Of a stretch of DNA of 64,000 bases, positions 35,270 to 45,910 are shown in pieces. Under the pieces are notes generated by a model, which saw only the letters and a program-made list of their open reading frames with translations, searched no databases and was not told the DNA's origin. Each line of letters starts with the position of its first letter. Position 1 is the stretch's first letter. This stretch comes from Methylophaga sp. (lineage in GTDB: Bacteria > Pseudomonadota > Gammaproteobacteria > Nitrosococcales > Methylophagaceae), in the NCBI GenBank assembly GCA_030148085.1, contig JASBUF010000067.1, positions 80,794-144,793 on the forward strand, written 5' to 3'. A program made the position numbers and the translations under genes.

Positions 35270-36246
35270 TACAACTCACCAACCTGCTGTCGAATCGCTT
35301 CGGCCAACTGGTAGACGGCCATCGCATACATACGGCTGTGATTGTAACGAGTGATGGCATAAAAATTCTGCCGACCAAGCCAATATTCTTCACCCTCTGG
35401 CTGGGTCAGGCCAATGACTGACAATTTGTCACTTCCTGCTGGCAACTGAGCCAGCGAAAACCCGGCTACCGCGAGTTCTTCACGGGTAAACGCCGGTTTT
35501 AAATCAGTACCATTGATACCTTCAGGTAATGAGCTATTAAGTACTGTGCGATGGACGATAGACTCACCCGGCTTCCAACCATGCACAGCAAGGTAATTAG
35601 CGATACTGCCAATAGCATCGGTTGGATTGGTCCAGATATCGCGATGCCCATCTTTATCAAAGTCGATGGCATAGGCGCGGTAGCTGCTTGGCATAAACTG
35701 CCCCAGTCCCATCGCACCGGCATACGAGCCGACGGGGTCCAGCTGTGACATCTGCTCTTCACGCGTCAGAATCAGGAAATGTTCCAGTTCGCTGGTGAAA
35801 AACGGACTGCGCGGCGGATAACGGAATGCCAGCGTCGACAAGGCATCAATGACCCGGTAACCACCGACATTGCCACCATAGCGGGTTTCAACGCCTAAAA
35901 TAGCGATGATGATCTCAGCTGGAACACCATAGGTCTGCTCGGCCTGCGACAGGGCTTCTTTGTGTTTTTCCCAGAAATCGACACCGCCGGAAATACGCGA
36001 TTCGGTCAGAAAAATATTACGGTATTCATACCACGGCTTACTCTTCTCCGCCGGTCGCGAAATCGCTTTTAGAATGCTGTCTTTAACCTCAACCTCGGCA
36101 AACACCTGTTCCAGCTCTTGCTGGTCAAAGCCATGTTCAGCCACCATTTTGTTGATGAACTGCGGCAAATCCGGTAACTCAGGGTTAGCCAGGACGGGCA
36201 AGGCCGTCAGACACAATAGGGCACTACTCAGTACAACTTGTTTCAC
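35269..36246 (-). CDS. mltB: Lytic murein transglycosylase B
   Basis: A 325-residue periplasmic lytic transglycosylase with an N-terminal signal peptide (ALLCLTALPVLA). The catalytic Glu lies in ILGVETRYGG, and other conserved segments are GSYAGAMGLGQFMPSSYR and DFDKDGHRDIW. There is no lipobox, so this is the soluble form rather than the lipoprotein version of Escherichia coli. The start is GTG at 36246 and overlaps the rodA stop by four bases. Confidence 0.95.
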   Translation of the reverse strand: MKQVVLSSALLCLTALPVLANPELPDLPQFINKMVAEHGFDQQELEQVFAEVEVKDSILKAISRPAEKSKPWYEYRNIFLTESRISGGVDFWEKHKEALSQAEQTYGVPAEIIIAILGVETRYGGNVGGYRVIDALSTLAFRYPPRSPFFTSELEHFLILTREEQMSQLDPVGSYAGAMGLGQFMPSSYRAYAIDFDKDGHRDIWTNPTDAIGSIANYLAVHGWKPGESIVHRTVLNSSLPEGINGTDLKPAFTREELAVAGFSLAQLPAGSDKLSVIGLTQPEGEEYWLGRQNFYAITRYNHSRMYAMAVYQLAEAIRQQVGEL

Positions 36247-37376
36247 GGCGACATCATCCTCCGGTGGGTATGAATGGACATCAGGATACCGAAGCCAGCC
36301 AGCAAGGTCACCATTGAGGTACCTCCATAACTGATCAACGGCAAGGGCACCCCGACTACGGGTAATAATCCGGTTACCATGCCCACATTAACGAACACGT
36401 AGACCAGAAAAGTAATGGAAATACTGCCAGCCAATAACCGGGAAAAACTGCTTTGTGCCTGGCTGGCAATAAACAGGCCGCGAGCAGCGATAAGCAAATA
36501 AAGACATAGCAACATGATCGCGCCGACCAGACCGAATTCTTCGGCAATCACAGCAAAGATAAAATCGGTCGAGCGTTCAGGCAGAAACTCAAGATGTGAC
36601 TGGGTTCCCTGCAGCCAGCCCTGACCGAAAACACCGCCTGACCCAATGGCAATCTTTGATTGGATAATGTGGTAACCGGCGCCGAGTGGATCGTTTTCCG
36701 GATTCAAAAAGGTGAGTACCCGGCGCCGCTGGTAATCGTGCATGAAATACCATAAAACCGGCGCCGCAGCCGCGCAGCTACCAATAAAGCTAAGGATGAG
36801 TTTCCAACTGATGCCAGCCAGAAACACTACAATCAGACCTGAGCTGGCAATCAGAATTGCTGTACCCAGATCCGGCTGTTTGGCAATCAGGAATGCCGGC
36901 AAACCAATCAGTACTAGCCCGAAAATAAGACGCCATGCTGAAGGCGGTAAAGGCCGCTCGGCCAGAAACGCGGCAATCAGAATGGGTACTGCCAGCTTAA
37001 TGATTTCCGAAGGCTGGAAGCGGAAAAAGCCCAGATCAAGCCAGCGTTGCGCCCCCTTACCTTCCGTACCGAAGAGCAGCACGGCCAGCAGCAGTATTAA
37101 ACCAAAACCATAAAGCCAGTAAGCACTGTCGCGCATCCGATCCGGATGAATCTGGGCAATAATGAGCATAGCGGCCATCGCCACACCGAGTCGCACCAGC
37201 TGTCGTATGATCAGGCCCATATCCTGCCCGCCGGCGCTGTAAAGCATCATCAGACCTACGCCCAACAGCAACAGCAGGCACAGCAACAGCGTGGCATCTA
37301 CATGAAGCATCTGCAGCAGCCGTCCGGGCTGCCAGCCATTTCGCTGTTGTCTATCACTGATCAGGCTGTGGTTCAT
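36243..37376 (-). CDS. rodA: Peptidoglycan glycosyltransferase RodA
   Basis: A 377-residue SEDS-family membrane protein with about ten helices that polymerises lipid II for lateral wall growth. Family features include the catalytic Asp region near LGTAILIASSGL, PERSTDFIFAVIAEEFGLVG and the C-terminal VPLPLISYGGTSM. It pairs with PBP2, the product of the gene immediately upstream. The start overlaps the end of mrdA by 23 bp, so they are tightly coupled. Confidence 0.97.
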   Translation of the reverse strand: MNHSLISDRQQRNGWQPGRLLQMLHVDATLLLCLLLLLGVGLMMLYSAGGQDMGLIIRQLVRLGVAMAAMLIIAQIHPDRMRDSAYWLYGFGLILLLAVLLFGTEGKGAQRWLDLGFFRFQPSEIIKLAVPILIAAFLAERPLPPSAWRLIFGLVLIGLPAFLIAKQPDLGTAILIASSGLIVVFLAGISWKLILSFIGSCAAAAPVLWYFMHDYQRRRVLTFLNPENDPLGAGYHIIQSKIAIGSGGVFGQGWLQGTQSHLEFLPERSTDFIFAVIAEEFGLVGAIMLLCLYLLIAARGLFIASQAQSSFSRLLAGSISITFLVYVFVNVGMVTGLLPVVGVPLPLISYGGTSMVTLLAGFGILMSIHTHRRMMSP

Positions 37377-39222
37377 CCAGTTCCAGTCCGAAATGTTGAA
37401 TTATCAATTTACGTGCTATTGGCGCAGCAACTTTACTGCCACTACCGCCATTTTCTACTACTACTGCCACCACAAACTCAGGCTTATCTGCTGGCGCAAA
37501 CGCAATAAATAAGGCGTGGTCATGTAATTTTCTGGCAATGGTTTCGGCATCGTATTTTGCATCCTGCGCAATTCCAAAGACCTGCGCTGTGCCCGTTTTA
37601 CCCGCTACCTTGAACGGCATTTTTTCACCGACATGGCGCGCGGTACCGCGGGCACCATGTATGACCTCGACCATCGAGTCTATCACCGCTTCCCAGTTCT
37701 GGCTGTTCTGCATCGGCAGGTTGTTGACCCTGTCGCTGCTGCGCAATTGCATCGTGTTATCCCCTGCCTTACGGCTGGCACGCACGACCCGTGGTTCCTG
37801 CATCACACCGCGCATGGCTAACGTCGCTGTGGCATGCGCCAGTTGCAGTGGAGTGGTCTGGTTAAAGCCTTGGCCGATACCGGAGATCAAGGTTTCACCA
37901 GGGAACCAGGCCTGATTGCGACTGGCTCGCTTCCATTCGCGTGAGGGCGACAGACCTGCGCTTTCGCTTGGGATATCGATACCACTTTGGTGACCGAAGC
38001 TGAATAAGTCCAAAAACTGGTGTAGGCGATCGATGCCCAGCGTATGCGCCAAATCATAAAAGTAGACGTCACAGGACTGCGCCACCGCATCAGTCATATC
38101 GACCATGCCATGGCCATGGTGTTTCCAGCAGCGGTAGCGATGATCATGACCAGGCAAGGTATACCAGCCAGGGCAGTAGGTTTTCGAATGCTCGGTTACC
38201 ACGCCCAATTCGAGGCCCGCGAGTACGACAAAAGGCTTTAATGTGGAGCCCGGCGGGTAACTGCCACGTAATGCGCGATCAAACAGTGGTCGATCCGGCG
38301 AATCACGTAGCTCCGCATAGTCTTTGCTACTGATACCGGAGACGAACAGATTTGGGTCAAAGTCCGGCTTGCTGACCAGTGCCAGCACGGCACCGTTACG
38401 CGGATCCAGCGCCACAACAGAGCCATTGAAGTCTGTCAAAGCCTCACCGGCAACCCGTTGTAGATTGATATCCAGATTGAGAAACAGATCATCGCCGGAA
38501 TGGGACGGTTCTGACATTATCTCGCGCACAATGCGCCCCTGCACATTGGTTTCTACCTGACGGTAGCCAACCTCGCCATGCAAGGTCTCTTCGTATTCTT
38601 TTTCCACCCCGGTCTTACCGATCTGCAAGGTGCCCTTGTAATCCTGCTGGTCGATGATCTGCAATTCGCGCTCATTGATGCGACCAACATAACCAACAGC
38701 ATGCGCAAACAGGTTGCCCTGCGGGTAATGGCGGATCAGGCGCCCCTCAATATCAACACCGGGAAAACGATGACGATTGGCGGAAAAACGAGCCACTTCC
38801 TGCTCGGTAAGACGTTGTCGGACGACAACTTGATGAAACTGTCGATGCTGCTTGAGACGCTCACGAAACTCTTCGATATCTTCGTCGGTGAGCGACATCA
38901 GGGTGGTCAACTCGGCAATCGTCTGTTCCAGATCTGGCACCTTTTCCGGCACCATTTCCAGACTAAAGGTCGGAATATTTTCCGCCACCATGACGCCGTT
39001 ACGGTCATAAATCAGACCGCGTTGCGGCGGCAGCGGCTCGATATCGACACGATTGCGATCGGACAACGAATCAAAGTGTTCGTATTCAACCACCTGCAAC
39101 ACCACCAAACGCACAAACACCGCACTGAACACTAGCACGGATAAAAAGGCAGCGAATAACAAACGGCCGTTTATCAGTCGACTTTCACGGAAATGATCTT
39201 TGAGGGTAAAGCGCGTCGCCAT
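37354..39222 (-). CDS. mrdA: Penicillin-binding protein 2
   Basis: A 622-residue monofunctional transpeptidase of the elongasome. An N-terminal cytoplasmic segment and a membrane helix (about residues 18-40) precede the pedestal domain and the transpeptidase domain. The active Ser lies in PPGSTLKPFVVL (near 325), with SCDVYFYDLAH (SxN-type) and GKTGTAQVFGI (KTG) motifs following. It cross-links the glycan strands made by RodA. It starts 9 bp after the mreD stop. Antibiotics such as mecillinam target homologues. Confidence 0.97.
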   Translation of the reverse strand: MATRFTLKDHFRESRLINGRLLFAAFLSVLVFSAVFVRLVVLQVVEYEHFDSLSDRNRVDIEPLPPQRGLIYDRNGVMVAENIPTFSLEMVPEKVPDLEQTIAELTTLMSLTDEDIEEFRERLKQHRQFHQVVVRQRLTEQEVARFSANRHRFPGVDIEGRLIRHYPQGNLFAHAVGYVGRINERELQIIDQQDYKGTLQIGKTGVEKEYEETLHGEVGYRQVETNVQGRIVREIMSEPSHSGDDLFLNLDINLQRVAGEALTDFNGSVVALDPRNGAVLALVSKPDFDPNLFVSGISSKDYAELRDSPDRPLFDRALRGSYPPGSTLKPFVVLAGLELGVVTEHSKTYCPGWYTLPGHDHRYRCWKHHGHGMVDMTDAVAQSCDVYFYDLAHTLGIDRLHQFLDLFSFGHQSGIDIPSESAGLSPSREWKRASRNQAWFPGETLISGIGQGFNQTTPLQLAHATATLAMRGVMQEPRVVRASRKAGDNTMQLRSSDRVNNLPMQNSQNWEAVIDSMVEVIHGARGTARHVGEKMPFKVAGKTGTAQVFGIAQDAKYDAETIARKLHDHALFIAFAPADKPEFVVAVVVENGGSGSKVAAPIARKLIIQHFGLELDEPQPDQ

Positions 39223-39230
39223 AAACCTGT

Positions 39231-39710
39231 TTAGCTTACCCGGAAAGTACGTCGGATCTTACGCAATACGGCATACATGATGGGCCACATCAAGGTACTG
39301 CTAACAACCGGCATCCAGAGAATCCAATGCATTTCCGGTCTGGCCATCAGCATGGCCACACTGTGCACCAAGGCCACTACCGTAAAAATGGTCAGCGCCT
39401 GCTGCCACAAAGGGTATTGTCTCAGTTGCAGATGAAAACGGGCGATGAGATACACCGCCAGCGCATAGCTGAATGCCATCACACCAAGTGTGCCACCCAT
39501 CATCGCATCCATCAATAGACCGCTTAGCCAGCCAATGCCGATACTGACGCGCTGTGGCAGGGCCATGGCCCAGTAAATTAAGGTCATCACCACCCATTCC
39601 GGACGAAAATAACGCGCAGACTCCGGCATCGGCATCAACATCAACAACATGGCGATAACCAGCGTGACGACAATGGCAAAGCCATTACGTGACTCAGCGA
39701 TTGTTGCCAT
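39231..39710 (-). CDS. mreD: Rod shape-determining protein MreD
   Basis: A 159-residue hydrophobic protein with about five helices. Recognisable family segments are PEWVVMTLIYWAMALPQRVSIG and the GLLMDAMMGGTLGVMAF stretch. It works with MreC and MreB to position wall synthesis. The start at 39710 (MATIAESRNG) overlaps the mreC end by 17 bp; the open frame extends further but would overlap mreC more and lacks a recognisable N-terminus. Confidence 0.93.
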   Translation of the reverse strand: MATIAESRNGFAIVVTLVIAMLLMLMPMPESARYFRPEWVVMTLIYWAMALPQRVSIGIGWLSGLLMDAMMGGTLGVMAFSYALAVYLIARFHLQLRQYPLWQQALTIFTVVALVHSVAMLMARPEMHWILWMPVVSSTLMWPIMYAVLRKIRRTFRVS

Positions 39711-40605
39711 CAACACTCTCCTCCGCATCAGGCAGACTGCTGGCCGCCTCAGAAGCCGCATTCTCTGCTGCTTGTGTTTCAGCTGTTGCAGCATCGGGCT
39801 GAGTCAGCAAAGGTTCGGTTCTGATTTTTTCGCCAGGTAAGACCAGCATCAACTCACGGCTGGTGGACAAATTAGCGGCAGGTTCAACCTTGATATCAGC
39901 AAAGGCTTTGCCCTGCGGGAAATTTACTGACACCACTTTACCGACCGGATAGCCCACCGGAAAACGTCCGCCCAAGCCAGAGGTGACAAGCAAATCGCCC
40001 TCACGCACATCCGCGTTATGAGGCAGGAAATCCATTTGCAGGTATTCACCCAGACCACGCCCCGTCACCACCGCTCGCAGCCCATTGCGGTTGATCTGAA
40101 CTGGAATGCTGTGACTGGGGTCAGTCAGCAGAACGACTCTGCTCGACAACGATGACGTTTCGGCCACCTGGCCCATCACACCATACGCATCCAGCACTGG
40201 CTGGCCGACATAGACGCCGTAGTTTTTACCTTTATCGATAATGACTTGCTGTGAAAATGGGTCCAGATCGACAGTGACCAGTTCGGCCACCTGTACACGT
40301 TCCTGCAATCGAAAAGATGAACCCAGAAGTTCCTTAAGGCGCATGTTCTCACGCTCCAGCGCCTGCATTTTTTGTAAACGTAGATCCTGCAGCATCGTTG
40401 TGGCGTTCAGCACAGCGATCTGTTCGCGTAATTCTTCACGTTCCTGAAAGAAGTCTCCCAGCCAATCCACGAAATTAGTTGGTAAGGAGGCTGTGACCTG
40501 AACTGGGTAGACCAATGTCGACAAGGCAGCACGAACTGGCTTGAAATAATCCAGTCGCGAATCCAGAAAGAACAGTACCAACGATGCCAGAATCGCCAGC
40601 ATCAT
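39694..40605 (-). CDS. mreC: Rod shape-determining protein MreC
   Basis: The periplasmic scaffold of the elongasome. A membrane helix (MMLAILASLVLFFLD) is followed by a coiled coil (about residues 55-85) and a double beta-barrel region with VTSGLGGRFPVGYPVG. The coordinates use the first ATG, at 40605. However, the 14 codons directly upstream, back to an ATT at 40647, encode KPLFTHTPSLNAR, the conserved N-terminus of MreC, which points to initiation at the ATT. An in-frame stop lies at 40666-40668, so the start must be between. The C-terminus is rich in Ala, Glu and Ser. Confidence 0.94.
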   Translation of the reverse strand: MMLAILASLVLFFLDSRLDYFKPVRAALSTLVYPVQVTASLPTNFVDWLGDFFQEREELREQIAVLNATTMLQDLRLQKMQALERENMRLKELLGSSFRLQERVQVAELVTVDLDPFSQQVIIDKGKNYGVYVGQPVLDAYGVMGQVAETSSLSSRVVLLTDPSHSIPVQINRNGLRAVVTGRGLGEYLQMDFLPHNADVREGDLLVTSGLGGRFPVGYPVGKVVSVNFPQGKAFADIKVEPAANLSTSRELMLVLPGEKIRTEPLLTQPDAATAETQAAENAASEAASSLPDAEESVDGNNR

Positions 40606-40672
40606 CCGGGCATTAAGCGAAGGTGTGTGAGTAAATAACGGTTTAATGACTAGCGTCCAGAACGTTCAAAAC

Positions 40673-40713
40673 AAAAAAGACCTTCGCAACTGGCAAGCAT
40701 TCGCAAAGGTCTT
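40673..40713 (-). terminator. Intrinsic terminator between mreB and mreC
   Basis: On the minus strand AAGACCTT and AAGGTCTT arms (complements of 40706-40712 and 40678-40684, seven bp matching) close a hairpin and run into at least six T residues. It lies 22 bp after the mreB stop and 26 bp before the probable mreC start, so mreC expression must involve readthrough or a separate promoter. Confidence 0.83.
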
Positions 40714-40734
40714 AATCTAACCATCTGTCACAGA

Positions 40735-41883
<1,149 letters not shown>

Positions 41884-41903
41884 TTAAAGATTTGGAACTG
41901 TCG

Positions 41904-42191
41904 ATGAGTTTAGATAAACACGATGTAGAAAAAATCGCGCATCTCGCGCGCCTGTCGATACAGGAAGACGACATCCCTCACTACGCACGGGATCTGAACA
42001 ACATCCTCAATCTGGTAGAACAAATGAGTGCCGTTGACACCAGCGACATCCTGCCTATGGCTCACCCTCTTGATGCAACCCAACGTCTACGTCCTGATGC
42101 AGTCACTGAGGTCAATCAACGTGAGGCCTTCCAGGCTATTGCACCTAAAACCGACGCCGGTGTTTATCTGGTTCCAAAAGTCATCGAATAA
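41904..42191 (+). CDS. gatC: Aspartyl/glutamyl-tRNA amidotransferase subunit C
   Basis: A 95-residue subunit that stabilises the GatA-GatB complex, which amidates Glu-tRNA(Gln) or Asp-tRNA(Asn). The family pattern is clear: [20 protein letters not shown], and the C-terminal LRPDAV and YLVPKVIE. The ATG at 41904 gives the normal length; the frame opens a few codons earlier at a TTG. gatA follows after 20 bp. Confidence 0.96.
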   Translation: MSLDKHDVEKIAHLARLSIQEDDIPHYARDLNNILNLVEQMSAVDTSDILPMAHPLDATQRLRPDAVTEVNQREAFQAIAPKTDAGVYLVPKVIE

Positions 42192-42211
42192 AGCGAATTA
42201 CAGGCTCTTTC

Positions 42212-43666
42212 ATGCATAACAAATCATTACCCGAACTCTCGACAGCCCTGCACAGCGGTGAAATCAGCAGCGTAGAACTGACTCAGCATTATCTGGATCG
42301 CATCAACAAATATAACGGTGACCTCAACGCCTTTATTACCGTCACTGACGATCGTGCCCTTGAACAAGCCAAGGCTGCAGACAAACTGCTGGCCGATAAA
42401 AAAGCAGGTCCGTTGACTGGTATTCCTCTGGCACATAAAGACATTTTCTGCACCAAAGGTGTCCGCACCAGCTGCGCCTCCAAAATGCTGGATAAATTTG
42501 TCGCCCCCTATGATGCGACTATCGTCGAAAAAATCGACGCAGCCGGCATGGTCACTTTGGGTAAAACCAATATGGATGAATTCGCCATGGGTTCATCGAA
42601 CGAGACCAGCTATTACGGCCCGGTTAAAAACCCCTGGGATACTAACTGTGTACCCGGTGGTTCTTCCGGTGGTTCTGCGGCAGCAATGGCAGCCAGACTG
42701 GCACCGATTGCGACCGGTACCGATACCGGTGGTTCGATTCGTCAGCCAGCCTCGCTGTGTAACCTGACCGGTCTGAAACCGACTTATGGCCGTATCTCCC
42801 GTTACGGCATGATTGCCTTTGCCTCCAGCCTCGATCAGGCTGGCCCGATGGCCAACAGCGCGGAAGATGCCGCCTGGTTGATGAACGTGATGTCTGGTTT
42901 TGACGAACGTGATTCCACCAGTGTCGATCGTGACGTGCCGGACTACACCGCGAGCTTGAATGATTCTCTCGAAGGTCTGACCATCGGTCTGCCTAAGGAA
43001 TACTTCGGCGAAGGTCTGGATTCGAAAGTGGCTGCCGTTGTCGAAACAGCGATCAAGCAATATGAATCCATGGGTGCCAAGCTAAAAGAAATCACCCTAC
43101 CGAATACTGCTCTGGCTGTACCGACTTATTATGTTGTTGCCCCTGCCGAGTGTTCATCAAATCTGTCGCGTATGGACGGTGTCCGTTTCGGTCACCGCGT
43201 CGAAGACCCGAAAGACCTGATGGATCTCTACACCCGCTCACGTGGCGAGGGTTTCGGCGAAGAGGTCAAACGCCGCATTATGATTGGTACCTATGCCCTG
43301 TCAGCCGGTTACTACGATGCCTATTACCTCAAAGCGCAGCAGTGCCGTCGCCTGATCCGTGATGACTTCCTCAAAGCCTTTGAAGACGTCGATGTCATTA
43401 TGGGCCCTTCAGCGCCGACACCTGCGTTCCGTTTCGGTGAGAAAACCGACGATCCTGTCGCGATGTACATGGAAGATATTTACACTATCAACGTCAACTT
43501 GGCGGGAATTCCCGGAATGTCTATCCCGGCCGGTTTCATCGACGGTATGCCGGTAGGTCTGCAAATCATCGGTAACTATTTCGATGAAGCGCGACTGCTC
43601 AATATCGCGCATAAATACCAGCAGGAAACCGACTGGCATAAACAGATGCCAGAAGCGTTTAAATAA
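42212..43666 (+). CDS. gatA: Aspartyl/glutamyl-tRNA amidotransferase subunit A
   Basis: A 484-residue amidase-signature enzyme that releases ammonia from glutamine for the GatB active site. The Ser-cisSer-Lys triad is visible: Lys in LAHKDIF (near 76), Ser in [11 protein letters not shown] and Ser in [11 protein letters not shown]. gatB would normally follow, but a terminator (43676-43699) and an unrelated acetolactate-synthase-like gene come next, so gatB must be elsewhere if the complex is functional. Confidence 0.97.
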   Translation: MHNKSLPELSTALHSGEISSVELTQHYLDRINKYNGDLNAFITVTDDRALEQAKAADKLLADKKAGPLTGIPLAHKDIFCTKGVRTSCASKMLDKFVAPYDATIVEKIDAAGMVTLGKTNMDEFAMGSSNETSYYGPVKNPWDTNCVPGGSSGGSAAAMAARLAPIATGTDTGGSIRQPASLCNLTGLKPTYGRISRYGMIAFASSLDQAGPMANSAEDAAWLMNVMSGFDERDSTSVDRDVPDYTASLNDSLEGLTIGLPKEYFGEGLDSKVAAVVETAIKQYESMGAKLKEITLPNTALAVPTYYVVAPAECSSNLSRMDGVRFGHRVEDPKDLMDLYTRSRGEGFGEEVKRRIMIGTYALSAGYYDAYYLKAQQCRRLIRDDFLKAFEDVDVIMGPSAPTPAFRFGEKTDDPVAMYMEDIYTINVNLAGIPGMSIPAGFIDGMPVGLQIIGNYFDEARLLNIAHKYQQETDWHKQMPEAFK

Positions 43667-43675
43667 TCGCTGAGT

Positions 43676-43699
43676 AAAAGGGGCTTCGGCCCCTTTTTT
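43676..43699 (+). terminator. Rho-independent terminator after gatA
   Basis: GGGGC (43680-43684) and GCCCC (43689-43693) close a very stable TTCG tetraloop and are followed by six T residues. The start is flanked by four A residues. This ends the gatC-gatA transcript. Confidence 0.92.
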
Positions 43700-43753
43700 A
43701 TTGTCTGCTATGCTTGCAGCAACATTCGCGAGGGACATAAAGGAAGCCGTCAG

Positions 43754-45385
43754 ATGAAAGCCGCAGAACTGTTCGTTAAATCGCTTGAGAATGAAGGTGT
43801 GGAGTACCTGTTCGGTATTCCGGGAGAAGAGAATCTGGACGTCATGGATGCCCTGCTCGACTCATCGATTCGCTTTATCACCACCCGTCATGAACAGGGC
43901 GCTGCGTTTATGGCGGACGTCTATGGTCGCCTGACTGGCCGAGCCGGTGTCTGTATCGGCACTCTGGGTCCGGGTGCCACTAACCTGATTACCGGTGTCG
44001 CCGATGCCAATATGGATCATGCCCCATTGGTTGCGATTGCCGGTCAGGCGTCAACGCATCGTCTGCATAAAGAGTCGCACCAGGTTCTGGATCTGGAAGC
44101 GATGTTTCTGCCTATCACTAAGTATTCAACCCGTATCGTCAGCCCCAATGTAATTCCGGAAATTGTGCGTAAGGCCTTTGATCTTGCGCAGACCGAGAAA
44201 ACCGGGGCCTGTTTTATGGAGTTTCCGGAAAATATCGCCGAAATGGAGATTGACGATGTGCCTTTACGGGTGAGGCATACCATGCCACCGGAACCGGCAG
44301 CGGAACAGATTGAGCGAGCTGCTGAAATCATCGCCAGTGCCCAGAATCCGATTATTCTTGCCGGTAACGGTGTCGTTCGCTCCAGAGCGTGCGAGGAATT
44401 GGCCGACTTTGCCGAAAAATTGGGTATTCCTGTCGCCAACACGTTTATGGCCAAAGGTGTAATTCCATTTCGTCATCCGATGGCTTTAGGCAGTGTCGGG
44501 CTGCAGTCCAACGATTATGCCAACTGCGGCTTTGCCGGTGCCGATGTTATTATCTGCATCGGTTACGACATGGTCGAATATCACCCTTATCTGTGGCACC
44601 CGTCACGCGATCGCACCATTATTCATATCGATACCACCCATGCCGAAGTCGATGCCCACTACAGCGTCGCGCTGGCCGTGGTCGGTAATATTCGCCATAG
44701 CCTCAATCGCATTGCTGAACTGACCACACCGCATGAAGGTAAAGCGCTGCGCATTTTGCGTGACAGCCTGATCAAAGAAATGAACCTGCATCGGAATGAC
44801 ACCGAATTTCCGGTCAAGCCGCAGAAAATTATCTGGGATCTGCGCACTGCTATGGATCTGGAAGATATTGTCATCTGCGATGTCGGTGCTCACAAGATGT
44901 GGATGTCACGCATGTTCCGCTGCGAATACCCCAACACCTGCATTATCTCCAACGGCTTTGCCAGCATGGGTATAGCGGTGCCTGGCGCCATTGCGGCCAA
45001 ATTGGCCCACCCGGAACGTAAAATTGTCGCCGTCACCGGTGATGCTGGCTTTTTGATGAACTCGCAGGAAATCGAAACCGCGATGCGCCTCAATATCGCC
45101 ATCGTAATTCTAATCTGGAACGATGCCAGCTACGGCCTGATCGAGTGGAAACAGCAAAATCAGTTCGGTCGCACCAGCCATGTCGAATTCACCAACCCGG
45201 ATTTTGTACAATACGCGCAATCTTTTGGCGCTGTTGGTGTCAGAGTGGAACGTACCGAAGACTTAATGCCCATTCTGAAAGAGGCTTTGGCGCGGGATAC
45301 GGTGACTGTTATTGATTGTCCGGTCGATTACCGGGAGAATCTCAAACTTACTGAAACCTTGGGACAACTGACCTTAACCACATGA
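43754..45385 (+). CDS. Acetolactate synthase-like thiamine diphosphate enzyme
   Basis: A 543-residue ThDP enzyme. The catalytic Glu is in RHEQGAAFMA (Glu-47). The central FAD-like or structural domain and the ThDP-Mg motif GDAGFLMNSQEIETA (near 429), closed by ND-SYGLIEW, complete the fold. The sequence resembles AlsS-type acetolactate synthases, which need no small regulatory subunit, and no ilvN follows. Pyruvate decarboxylase-type relatives are an alternative. Its last bases overlap the start of a thioredoxin-like gene (ATGA), so the two are coupled, with an unclear functional link. Confidence 0.87.
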   Translation: MKAAELFVKSLENEGVEYLFGIPGEENLDVMDALLDSSIRFITTRHEQGAAFMADVYGRLTGRAGVCIGTLGPGATNLITGVADANMDHAPLVAIAGQASTHRLHKESHQVLDLEAMFLPITKYSTRIVSPNVIPEIVRKAFDLAQTEKTGACFMEFPENIAEMEIDDVPLRVRHTMPPEPAAEQIERAAEIIASAQNPIILAGNGVVRSRACEELADFAEKLGIPVANTFMAKGVIPFRHPMALGSVGLQSNDYANCGFAGADVIICIGYDMVEYHPYLWHPSRDRTIIHIDTTHAEVDAHYSVALAVVGNIRHSLNRIAELTTPHEGKALRILRDSLIKEMNLHRNDTEFPVKPQKIIWDLRTAMDLEDIVICDVGAHKMWMSRMFRCEYPNTCIISNGFASMGIAVPGAIAAKLAHPERKIVAVTGDAGFLMNSQEIETAMRLNIAIVILIWNDASYGLIEWKQQNQFGRTSHVEFTNPDFVQYAQSFGAVGVRVERTEDLMPILKEALARDTVTVIDCPVDYRENLKLTETLGQLTLTT

Positions 45386-45894
45386 AACCTGTAATCAGAA
45401 ACCTGCTTATTGTCGCCCTTCTCGCAGTTGCTGCCTTAGCCGCGGTGATGATGCCCGCTTCACGTGAGCCCATGCCTGAAATCAGCTTCACCGATATTGA
45501 CGGCGGGCAACATCAGTTAGTTGACTACAAAGGTCAGCCCATCCTGATGATATTCTGGGCTACTGACTGCCCAGGCTGCATCAAGGAAATGCCAGAACTG
45601 ATTGCGTTGTATGAGGAATTTGCTAACCAGGGACTGAAAATGATCAGTGTGGCGATGCCGCATGATTACCCTGAACATATCAAAGCCATGCGTGACGAAA
45701 AAAAACTTCCCTACACCATCACTTGGGATAAAAATAGCGAGATCGGAGACGCGTTTGGTAATGTCAGGGTGACGCCAACCCACTTTTTAATCTCGCCAGA
45801 AGGTGAAATCGTGATGCGCAAAATTGGCGCCCTCAAAGCAGAGCAGGTGAAACAATCACTCGCCGCGATGGGACTTACACCAGAACAATCATAA
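45382..45894 (+). CDS. TlpA-like thioredoxin-fold protein
   Basis: A 170-residue membrane-anchored redoxin. The N-terminal hydrophobic segment (about residues 6-25) is probably an uncleaved anchor or signal peptide. The active site CPGC (Cys-63 and Cys-66) sits in FWATDCPGCIKEMPEL, and the VTPTHFLI cis-Pro loop is present. It is likely a periplasmic thiol oxidoreductase, reductase type. It starts inside the last codons of the acetolactate-synthase-like gene (four-base overlap). Confidence 0.88.
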   Translation: MKPVIRNLLIVALLAVAALAAVMMPASREPMPEISFTDIDGGQHQLVDYKGQPILMIFWATDCPGCIKEMPELIALYEEFANQGLKMISVAMPHDYPEHIKAMRDEKKLPYTITWDKNSEIGDAFGNVRVTPTHFLISPEGEIVMRKIGALKAEQVKQSLAAMGLTPEQS

Positions 45895-45910
45895 ATTCAC
45901 TACACATTTA

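Noticed and set aside
38578..39135. A 185-codon open frame antisense to mrdA
   Set aside because: Complete overlap with the well-supported PBP2 gene and no recognisable protein features.
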